Below, piece by piece: positions 17,245-24,047 of a stretch of DNA of 64,000 nucleotides. The DNA is from [Clostridium] viride DSM 6836 (GTDB taxonomy: Bacteria > Bacillota > Clostridia > Oscillospirales > Oscillospiraceae): NCBI GenBank assembly GCA_000620945.1, contig JHZO01000005.1:241783-305782 (forward strand). Reading direction: 5' to 3'. Every line of letters starts with the position of its first letter. Within the stretch, counting starts at the first letter, position 1. Under the pieces are notes generated by a model. That model searched no databases. It saw only the letters and a program-made list of their open reading frames with translations, and had not been told where the DNA came from. Made by a program: the position numbers and the translations under genes.

Positions 17245-17358
17245 CTATATTGGCCAAGGACAGTTGCACCAATCGCATGTCGGATCATCATCACCTGCAC
17301 CTATTGTCAATTTTGCCTTAGGAAGTTCTACGTTCCCTTTTGATCGCGCCTTTTTCAC
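17245..17358 (-). CDS. 37-residue Cys/Trp-rich peptide, unknown function
   Basis: A GTG start with GGAAAGG 7 bases upstream. The peptide begins MKKARSKGNVELPKAKLTIG and ends AGDDDPTCDWCNCPWPI. A basic N-terminal half followed by an acidic, Cys- and Trp-rich C-terminal tail is the general build of a ribosomally made, modified peptide precursor. No maturation enzyme or transporter lies in the window. A TATATT -10-like box lies 18 bases before the GTG. It is too short for routine gene callers. It could also be a remnant, since the neighbouring gene on the same strand is decayed. Confidence 0.45.
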   Translation of the reverse strand: MKKARSKGNVELPKAKLTIGAGDDDPTCDWCNCPWPI

Positions 17359-17475
17359 TTATCAACCTTTCCGTGGAATATATAAAAAGGGAAAGTACCG
17401 CTTTTTCTTTCATCGTATCTGTGGTATGATTAAGGGTAATGATTTTGACTGGGCTCCACAAAGGAGGAGATGTGC

Positions 17476-20130
17476 ATGAAGCTCTTAGCCATTGACGGCA
17501 ATTCCATTGTCAATCGTGCGTTTTACGGCCTTCGGCCGCTGAGTAATCAACATGGCTTTCCCACCCACGCGATCTATGGTTTTTTAACCATTTTGCAGCG
17601 TATGGTGGAGGAACTCCAGCCGGATGCGCTTTGCGTTGCCTTTGACCGAAAGGAAAAGACCTTTCGCCACGAAGCCTACGATGGGTACAAAGCACAGCGG
17701 CAGGCCATGCCAGAGGATTTGGCGGTGCAGCTTCCCAAGCTGAAGGAAGTGCTGGACGCCATGAACATTCCCCGCTATGAGCTGGCAGGATGGGAGGCCG
17801 ATGATCTGCTGGGCACCTTGGCAAGCCGGTGTGAATCCGAAGGGTGGCGCTGTGTGATTGCAACGGGAGATAAAGACTCGCTTCAGCTCATCACCGACCA
17901 AACGTACATTTATCTAGTCTCCACCCGAATGGGAAAAACCACCACCAAGGAAATGGACCCTCCAGCCTTTCAAGAGCTGTATGGCTTTCCGCCCAAGGGG
18001 ATCGTGGATTTAAAGGCTCTCATGGGAGATGCATCGGATAACATCCCGGGGGTCAAGGGCATTGGTGAAAAAACGGGCATGAGCCTGATTCAGACCTATG
18101 GCAGTTTGCAAGCCCTCTATGACAATCTGGAAACGGCAGATCTAAAGCCCGCCGTCCGGAAGAAGTTGGAGGAAGGGCGGGAGATGGCGCAGTTTTCCTA
18201 TGAACTGGCCACCATTCACTGCGATGCGCCGTTGGAGATCTGCTTAGCAGACACCCTGCGAAAACCCATCAATCAGTCGGCACTGTATCAGGTGTTTTGT
18301 GAGCTGGAGTTTAACCGGCTCATTGAGCAGATGGGACTCCACGCCTTACAGGGGGACACGCCCCTGGCAGAAGCTGAGTGCAAGGAATGTTTGGCTCTGG
18401 AAGAGGTGACGGAAAAAAGCCGGGCACTGACCCTTCTCTCAGAGTGGGGAGCGGCCGAGCGGGTTTCAGTGCTTGCCCTGCCCCAACTTGCGGGTATTGC
18501 GGTTTGCTGGGAAGGCGCGGTTTCCTTGTTCTTTGGAGACCGTTGTGAGGGTTATGACGACATTCTGCAGGCGCTCTTTTCAGAACGGGTGAATAAGGTG
18601 TCCCATGGGGTGAAGAACCTGATGGGAACCCTGCTGAAGGAGGGAAACTGCCTAGACGGCTTTGTCTTTGACACGGAGGTGGCGGCCTATCTTCTGGCTC
18701 CCACCGACGGCAGCTATGATCTGGAGCTCTTGGCACGCACCTACTTTCCACAACTGGCAGCCAAGCTGCCACCCGCAAAAACCTACCTTTCCCCAGACGC
18801 TTTTTCTCCCCTTGGGGATCGAACCCCGGCGCTGGAGGCCTTTGCTGCCTATGCAAACCTAGTGTTTCATTTGGCACAGCAGCTGGGAGCTCGCTTGGAC
18901 GAGCTGAACTTAACGACACTATTTACGACCATCGAACTTCCACTGTGCCGAGTCTTGGCAGAGATGGAGTACGAAGGGTTTTTGGTGGATCGCGTCGCCC
19001 TGGATGCCTTTGGGGCGGGGCTTAAATCTCGCATAGCCGAGACGGAAGCGCAGATTCATGAATTGGCGGGAGAGCTTTTCAATGTCAACTCCACACAGCA
19101 ACTGGGGGTGATCCTATTTGAAAAACTTGGGCTTCCTCCCGTAAAGAAAACAAAAATGGGCTATTCCACTAGCGTAGAGGTGCTGGAAAAGCTACAAGGC
19201 ATGCATCCCATCATCGACCTCATTATGGCCTATCGACAGCTGACGAAACTCAATTCCACCTATGTGGAGGGCTTAGGACGGGTCATCGGGGCGGACGGTC
19301 GAATCCATACGAACTTTCAGAATACCGTCACCGCAACGGGACGGCTGTCCTCCACGGAGCCCAACTTGCAGAACATTCCCGTGCGGACTCCCTTAGGGGC
19401 GCAAATGCGGCGAATGTTTGTGGCTGCCCCGGGGAAGGTCTTGGTGGATGCGGACTACTCGCAAATTGAACTGCGGCTCCTGGCCCACATTGCCCAAGAC
19501 GAAGGGATGATCGAAGCTTTCGCCAGCGGGGAAGACATCCATGCCAGCACCGCCGCCCAGGTGTTTGGCGTGTCCCGTGAAGGGGTGACAAGTGAAATGC
19601 GCCGCCGTGCCAAGGCTGTAAACTTTGGCATTGTCTACGGCATTTCGGAGTTTTCTCTGTCCCAGGACATTGGCGTCACCCGGAAAGAGGCGGGTGAGTA
19701 CATGCAGCGCTACTTTGAGAGCTTCCACGGCGTCCGCGTCTATATGCATGACATTGTCAAAAAGGCGCGGCAGGATGGCTTTGTCACGACGCTTTACGGA
19801 CGCCGTCGCTGGCTGCCGGAACTGGCGTCCTCCAACTTTAACCTGCGATCCTTTGGGGAGCGCGTGGCCCTGAACATGCCTATTCAGGGCACGGCGGCAG
19901 ATATTATGAAACTGGCCATGATCCGCGTCCACCAACGCTTGCGTGACGAACACCTGGAAGCACGCCTGATTTTGCAGGTGCACGATGAATTGATTGTGGA
20001 ATGTCCGGTGGAGGAAACCCAGCGGGTTAAGCAACTGTTGGAAGAGGAAATGGAGGCCGCGGCCAGACTTTCCGTTCCCCTGCTGGCAGAGGCTGGCGTT
20101 GGACAAAGTTGGGCGGAGGCGAAGGAGTAA
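17476..20130 (+). CDS. polA: DNA polymerase I
   Basis: An 884-residue family A polymerase. The 5'-3' exonuclease domain covers about residues 1-290 (IDGNSIVNRAFYG, GWEADDLLGTLA, MGDASDNIPGVKGIGEKTG). The middle domain keeps the fold (FDTEVAAYLLAPTDGSYDLE) but no DxE metal motif, so proofreading is probably absent. The polymerase domain shows DADYSQIELRLLAHIAQD (motif A), RRAKAVNFGIVYGIS (motif B) and LQVHDELIVE (motif C). The ATG at 17476 is chosen because AAGGAGG ends 8 bases before it; the ATG at 17470 is too close to the site. It heads polA-rimI-tsaD. Confidence 0.97.
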   Translation: MKLLAIDGNSIVNRAFYGLRPLSNQHGFPTHAIYGFLTILQRMVEELQPDALCVAFDRKEKTFRHEAYDGYKAQRQAMPEDLAVQLPKLKEVLDAMNIPRYELAGWEADDLLGTLASRCESEGWRCVIATGDKDSLQLITDQTYIYLVSTRMGKTTTKEMDPPAFQELYGFPPKGIVDLKALMGDASDNIPGVKGIGEKTGMSLIQTYGSLQALYDNLETADLKPAVRKKLEEGREMAQFSYELATIHCDAPLEICLADTLRKPINQSALYQVFCELEFNRLIEQMGLHALQGDTPLAEAECKECLALEEVTEKSRALTLLSEWGAAERVSVLALPQLAGIAVCWEGAVSLFFGDRCEGYDDILQALFSERVNKVSHGVKNLMGTLLKEGNCLDGFVFDTEVAAYLLAPTDGSYDLELLARTYFPQLAAKLPPAKTYLSPDAFSPLGDRTPALEAFAAYANLVFHLAQQLGARLDELNLTTLFTTIELPLCRVLAEMEYEGFLVDRVALDAFGAGLKSRIAETEAQIHELAGELFNVNSTQQLGVILFEKLGLPPVKKTKMGYSTSVEVLEKLQGMHPIIDLIMAYRQLTKLNSTYVEGLGRVIGADGRIHTNFQNTVTATGRLSSTEPNLQNIPVRTPLGAQMRRMFVAAPGKVLVDADYSQIELRLLAHIAQDEGMIEAFASGEDIHASTAAQVFGVSREGVTSEMRRRAKAVNFGIVYGISEFSLSQDIGVTRKEAGEYMQRYFESFHGVRVYMHDIVKKARQDGFVTTLYGRRRWLPELASSNFNLRSFGERVALNMPIQGTAADIMKLAMIRVHQRLRDEHLEARLILQVHDELIVECPVEETQRVKQLLEEEMEAAARLSVPLLAEAGVGQSWAEAKE

Positions 20131-20131
20131 C

Positions 20132-20593
20132 ATGAACTATCAGATTATGCCAATGGATCGCTCCCACCTGCGGGAGGTTGCCGCGCTGGAGCGGATTTGC
20201 TTTTCGGCGCCTTGGACCGAAGTGATGTTGGAGCAAGAGCTGTATAACGATACGGCGTCCTTTCTGGTGGCAGAGAACGAGGAAGGGAAGGTCTGCGGCT
20301 ATGCAGGCTTGCATGTGGTCTTGGACGAAGGCTACATTGATAACGTGGCCGTACTTCCGGAGTGCCGCCGCCAGGGTTTGGCACGCCGCTTGGTGGAGGT
20401 GTATTGCCGCTTTGGGGAAGTCAATCTGGCCTTTTTGACCTTAGAGGTGCGTGCGTCCAATGAGGCGGCCATTGCACTCTACAAAAGCATGGGCTTTCTA
20501 CCGGAAGGACAGCGAAAAAACTACTATACCGCACCGAAGGAAGACGCCATCCTCATGACGCGCCGCTTTCGGCAAGGGGAGGACATCAAGTGA
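20132..20593 (+). CDS. rimI: Ribosomal protein S18-alanine N-acetyltransferase
   Basis: A 153-residue GNAT enzyme. It shows FSAPWTEVMLEQEL, VAVLPECRRQGLARRLVE (acetyl-CoA loop), LEVRASNEAAIALYKSMGF and RKNYYTAPKEDAILM, the RimI pattern. It acetylates the N-terminal Ala of S18. The start ATG follows AAGGAG located over the polA stop, one base downstream of it. The end overlaps tsaD. The rimI-tsaD neighbourhood is conserved in bacteria. Confidence 0.94.
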   Translation: MNYQIMPMDRSHLREVAALERICFSAPWTEVMLEQELYNDTASFLVAENEEGKVCGYAGLHVVLDEGYIDNVAVLPECRRQGLARRLVEVYCRFGEVNLAFLTLEVRASNEAAIALYKSMGFLPEGQRKNYYTAPKEDAILMTRRFRQGEDIK

Positions 20594-21600
20594 ACATTCT
20601 GGCCATTGAAAGCTCCTGCGACGAAACCGCGGTTGCCATCGTGCGCGATGGGCGAGAAGTGTTAGCAGACTGCATTGCCTCGCAGGCACAAATGCATCAA
20701 CTGTATGGTGGAGTCGTTCCGGAAATCGCTTCGCGAAAGCACATTGAGGTCATATCCCTCTTGGCAGAACAGGCCTTAACCACAGCCAAGCTGACCCGCC
20801 AGGAGATCGATGCCATCGCCGTTACCTATGCACCGGGCTTGATTGGAGCCTTGCTAGTGGGTGTTAACTTCGCCAAGTCGGCTGCGCTTGCCCTGGATGT
20901 CCCTTTAATTCCGGTGCATCATGTGCGCGGCCACATTGCGGCGAACTACCTTGCCTATCCGGACCTAGAGCCACCCTTTGTTTGCCTTTGTGTTTCCGGG
21001 GGAACCTCTCTCATTGTGAACGTGAAGAGCTATACGGAGATGGAGATACTAGGGTCCACCCGGGACGATGCAGCGGGCGAGTGCTTTGATAAGATCGCCA
21101 GAGTATTGGGCTTGGGCTACCCCGGGGGCGGTCCCATGGATCGCGCTGCCAAAGGGGGTGATGAAAAGCGCTTCCCGCTTCCTCGCATCAAGGTGCAGGA
21201 TGCTCCCTTGGATGTCTCCTTTTCCGGTTTAAAAACGGCAACCATCAATCTCATTCACAATTTGCAGCAAAAAGGAGAGGAAATCCCCCTGGCTGACCTA
21301 GCCGCTTCCTTTGCGGCAGCGGTCAGCGAGATGTTAGTGCCACGGCTTATGGCGGCCGCCGAGCAGCTTGGCTACGGAAAGATTGCCGTGGTGGGCGGAG
21401 TGGCGGCAAACTCTCGCATTCGTGCGGACTTGGTGCAGGCCTGCGAGGCTACGAGCAACCAACTGTTTCTTCCACCCCTTTCCCTGTGTGGCGACAATGG
21501 AGCCATGATAGGCAGTCAGGCATATTACGAGTTTTTAGCAGGAAAACGTGCAAATTCCGCGCTGAATGCCTACGCCAATCGAGACATTTCACTTGGCTAA
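20590..21600 (+). CDS. tsaD: tRNA N6-adenosine threonylcarbamoyltransferase
   Basis: A 336-residue ASKHA-fold enzyme that transfers threonylcarbamoyl to A37 of ANN-decoding tRNAs. Motifs are LAIESSCDETAVAIV at the start, the metal-binding HHVRGHIAANYL, FDKIARVLGLGYPGG and VVGGVAANSRIR. It starts at GTG 20590, which overlaps the rimI stop as GTGA and follows CAAGGGGAGG. Confidence 0.97.
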   Translation: MNILAIESSCDETAVAIVRDGREVLADCIASQAQMHQLYGGVVPEIASRKHIEVISLLAEQALTTAKLTRQEIDAIAVTYAPGLIGALLVGVNFAKSAALALDVPLIPVHHVRGHIAANYLAYPDLEPPFVCLCVSGGTSLIVNVKSYTEMEILGSTRDDAAGECFDKIARVLGLGYPGGGPMDRAAKGGDEKRFPLPRIKVQDAPLDVSFSGLKTATINLIHNLQQKGEEIPLADLAASFAAAVSEMLVPRLMAAAEQLGYGKIAVVGGVAANSRIRADLVQACEATSNQLFLPPLSLCGDNGAMIGSQAYYEFLAGKRANSALNAYANRDISLG

Positions 21601-21762
21601 CCAAAGATTTCATGAGATTTTTGGATGCAATGTGGAAAACTTTGTGGATTATGTGCATAACTATTTGTAAAGGGGATTTTGTGGGGCGCGCTTACCCTGG
21701 AAAGCGTCTTTCCACTACTTCTTTTCTGGTTTGTACCGTAGAATGCTGATGGGACAGGAAGG

Positions 21763-21799
21763 AGCTCTCATGCATTACGTTTTGTATTGCATGAGAGCT
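21763..21799 (+). terminator. Hairpin downstream of tsaD
   Basis: AGCTCTCATGCA pairs perfectly with TGCATGAGAGCT across a 13-base loop, followed by TAAGTTTTCG. The stem is strong and the T-tract weak. The 160 bases between tsaD and this hairpin hold nothing I recognise. Confidence 0.55.
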
Positions 21800-21809
21800 T
21801 AAGTTTTCG

Positions 21810-21838
21810 TTGACGCCAAGAGATATTTGTGCTATAAT
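21810..21838 (+). promoter_or_regulatory. Promoter of tRNA-Thr
   Basis: TTGACG, 17 bases, TATAAT, 34 bases upstream of the tRNA. Confidence 0.85.
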
Positions 21839-21872
21839 GACCCAGCTGCAAGCAATTCCTGTTTGCAACTTT

Positions 21873-21947
21873 GCTACTGTGGCTCAGAGGTAGAGCAGCT
21901 CACTCGTAATGAGCAGGTCGTGGGTTCGATTCCCACCAGTAGCTCCA
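21873..21947 (+). tRNA. tRNA-Thr (anticodon CGT)
   Basis: A 75-base cloverleaf with encoded CCA. The acceptor GCTACTG/CAGTAGC is perfectly paired. The D-arm is GCTC/GAGC. The anticodon stem GCTCA/TGAGC encloses CTCGTAA (CGT), and the T-arm is GTGGG-TTCGATT-CCCAC. Confidence 0.97.
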
Positions 21948-21948
21948 A

Positions 21949-21985
21949 GAAAAACCCTGCAACTTCAACGGTTGCAGGGTTTTTC
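21949..21985 (+). terminator. Terminator after tRNA-Thr
   Basis: A 15-bp perfect stem, GAAAAACCCTGCAAC with GTTGCAGGGTTTTTC, followed by seven T. Confidence 0.93.
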
Positions 21986-22088
21986 TTTTTTTGTCTAATC
22001 TTCCAAGCGGAAGCATACACTGTGGGGTTGAAGGATGACTTGCAGGGATTGCCTTCCCAAGTACCTTGTCAATCGGAAATTCAGCAAG

Positions 22089-22577
22089 CTAATAGTTTGG
22101 ATAGCCCGATACGACCGTTACACGATCGATACACCACTTATCCTGGACCTTCCTCACCAACAATTCTTCCGAGGAGGGTTTTTCTGGTCCGGCAGAGGTG
22201 GCCCACTCATACTGAACCAGATATTCTACTTCGGTCGGAGAACGATTCGTTTTGCTTAGGATAGTATGGCCTGTGAGCCAGGGACTGGATCCACCGATGA
22301 TCCAAAAGTTTTTCTCCGGATTGCCCCAACGGTGTTCCAACCACTGCTGTAAGTGCTCACAGGAAACCGCGTACTTATAAACCCCGTTGCGCGTTTGATC
22401 CCCTTTGACCCAAAGCTCTACGGCTTCGTCCGGAGTCCTTGCTCCGAACTGTACTAACGCGTCATGAAAAAAGCGAACCTGAGCTTCCAGTTGCTGCCGA
22501 CTGATTTCCTCTTTCGCGGACACCGCAAACAGCAAAGACAATAGGATGGCAACCATGGCTAGTGTTTTCGATCGCAT
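22089..22577 (-). CDS. Secreted hypothetical protein
   Basis: A 162-residue protein with a signal peptide (MRSKTLAMVAILLSLLFAVS, cleavage near A-K-E). The mature part begins EEISRQQLEAQVRFFHDALV and ends VRKVQDKWCIDRVTVVSGYP. The alternation of an N-terminal helix and later strands rich in W and Y would fit an NTF2-like fold, but this is a guess. The ATG at 22577 is taken because the signal peptide starts there; a TTG at 22610 is an alternative. Neither start has a clear ribosome site. It faces tRNA-Thr and is not in an obvious operon. Confidence 0.6.
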   Translation of the reverse strand: MRSKTLAMVAILLSLLFAVSAKEEISRQQLEAQVRFFHDALVQFGARTPDEAVELWVKGDQTRNGVYKYAVSCEHLQQWLEHRWGNPEKNFWIIGGSSPWLTGHTILSKTNRSPTEVEYLVQYEWATSAGPEKPSSEELLVRKVQDKWCIDRVTVVSGYPNY

Positions 22578-22681
22578 GCTGGCACCAACTTTCTTACTCG
22601 ATAGTTTCAAATATGTATGGGAAGGGAGGGATATGACAGGAGATCATGGAAATCCACTCTCCCAAACCCCCGTAGTTCCAG

Positions 22682-22717
22682 AGCACAGTGGGTTCATGAA
22701 ACCTGCTGTGCTTTTTT
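22682..22717 (+). terminator. Orphan rho-independent terminator
   Basis: AGCACAG/CTGTGCT with an inner GGTT/AACC, followed by six T. No convincing gene precedes it on the plus strand; the nearest is the minus-strand gene starting at 22577. It may end a small RNA. The remainder of 22578-22877 holds nothing else I can name. Confidence 0.55.
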
Positions 22718-22877
22718 ATGGGCAGTCGCTTGCGGACGAGAGACTAAGAAAGAACACTCTGTAGCCCTCCTGGTGCATTAATGCAAAAATACCACCTTAC
22801 TACAAATATTATCCTTGAACCCACCAACATTCTATGGTAAGGTATGCAAAAAATGGAATGGGCAAGGGGGCTGCGGT

Positions 22878-23762
22878 ATGCCTTTGGTGAAAGAGCTTGC
22901 GCTGCAGTGGTGGGAAGAGAGACAACGCGAACTGGATTGGCAAGAGCAAGCACAAACCTTCGACTTTCTCGAGCGCTACCTTCTTCGCTTTTTGGGGGAA
23001 GAAGAGCTGACCACGCTGACACAAGCACGAATGGATGCCTACTTTACACAACTTTTATTTGAACAAACCTATCGCAATCCAACGGATCGAAAGCAAGTGA
23101 TGTATGGAAAGCCTATCTTGCAAGGTATTTTTGACTATGCCATAAGGCGTGGAGCAGCGTGCTCCCTACCAAAGGCGGACTTAAGCTTTCGCCTCAACAT
23201 TAAAACAAAGACTGCACCCGTGGGTTGTGACTTCGAAGAGGAAACCATCGGGCAAATTCAGTATCTCATAGCCTGTGAGGAAAGTACGCTGACCGGGCTA
23301 GCATTGGGACTGGCCTACTATGCCGGGTTCAACCGGGAAGAAATTCTCAGCCTACGACGATCCCATGTGGATCTGATGAGAAGGAGGCTCTTTCACACGG
23401 ATGGGCGAGCGGTTGCTTTGGCGGAACCCTTGGAGCACATGCTGCACCGGCATTTGCAACAGGAGCTAGAAGCAGAGGATCGCCTCCTGTTTGTTTCTAA
23501 GCGAAAAACGCCCTTTGCCGGGCCCAGTCTCTCCCACCTTGTTAAGTTGGCCAAAGAAAAGCATGGGGTGGATCACCAGGACATCGGACTCAATGCCCTT
23601 CGCAATCAGTACATCTTATATCAGCTGAATACCATAACCAGTGATGCGCTGCCGGCCTTGGCCGCTGGTCTAGGAGCCTCCCCCATCAACCTAATCAATA
23701 CCTTTGGACACTTTCTAGTACCGGCCAAGCGGGAGACCTACGCGGTCGCCGGAATGGTTTGA
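22878..23762 (+). CDS. Tyrosine-recombinase-like protein lacking catalytic residues
   Basis: A 294-residue protein with the two-domain build of phage integrases. A helical core-binding domain (about residues 1-100, ending GIFDYAIRRG) is followed by a catalytic-fold domain. Box I reads YYAGFNREEILSLR where active enzymes have G-[LM]-R-x-x-E, so the first Arg is Asn. Box II reads LNALRNQY for HxLRHxF, so the His is Asn but the Arg is kept. The last box reads LGASPINLINTF for LGHxxxxTTxxY, so His is Ala and the nucleophilic Tyr is Phe. It is therefore probably a DNA-binding protein without strand-transfer activity. The ATG at 22878 follows AAGGGGG. It lies 285 bases upstream of the S-layer gene on the same strand. 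Confidence 0.72.
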   Translation: MPLVKELALQWWEERQRELDWQEQAQTFDFLERYLLRFLGEEELTTLTQARMDAYFTQLLFEQTYRNPTDRKQVMYGKPILQGIFDYAIRRGAACSLPKADLSFRLNIKTKTAPVGCDFEEETIGQIQYLIACEESTLTGLALGLAYYAGFNREEILSLRRSHVDLMRRRLFHTDGRAVALAEPLEHMLHRHLQQELEAEDRLLFVSKRKTPFAGPSLSHLVKLAKEKHGVDHQDIGLNALRNQYILYQLNTITSDALPALAAGLGASPINLINTFGHFLVPAKRETYAVAGMV

Positions 23763-23870
23763 GTAAGAATCAACGAAAAACGACAGAAGGCGACACGCAG
23801 AAACTGGATTCGCTCGTTTGCACGAAATAGTTACTTATTGCAACTTTTTGTAGTAATGTTTCATTTATGT

Positions 23871-23897
23871 TACAAAGGGTACAAAGGGTACAAAGGC
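23871..23897 (+). repeat. Three tandem 9-bp repeats upstream of the S-layer promoter
   Basis: TACAAAGGG, TACAAAGGG and TACAAAGGC are in direct tandem and end one base before the -35 box of the S-layer promoter. The position fits an activator or repressor site. Confidence 0.7.
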
Positions 23898-23898
23898 A

Positions 23899-23927
23899 TT
23901 GCAGAGGGAAAATGACTGTGCTACTAT
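23899..23927 (+). promoter_or_regulatory. Promoter of the S-layer gene
   Basis: TTGCAG, exactly 17 bases, TACTAT. The expected start near 23934 gives a leader of about 115 bases. Confidence 0.65.
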
Positions 23928-24047
23928 GTGCTAGAGAAAATGACCAGTTGCCGCGTCCCGTATAGATACCACCAAGGCATGCGGCGGTATGTGTGCTGGC
24001 ACGGCGACCGGGGTTTTCCAGATATTTAAAAAGGAGGAATACTCTCT
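23928..24047 (+). other. Structured 5' leader of the S-layer mRNA
   Basis: The leader contains ATACCACC and GGCGGTAT (7 of 8 paired) around AAGGCATGC, then a GC-rich stretch, ending in AAAAAGGAGGAATAC before the ATG. Stable leaders are known to prolong S-layer mRNA half-life in other bacteria. That role here is inferred. Confidence 0.45.

Noticed and set aside
22633-22764. 43-codon frame with GGGAGGG upstream on the plus strand
   Set aside because: It reads through the terminator hairpin at 22682-22717 and its sequence is not protein-like. A small RNA or nothing is more likely.
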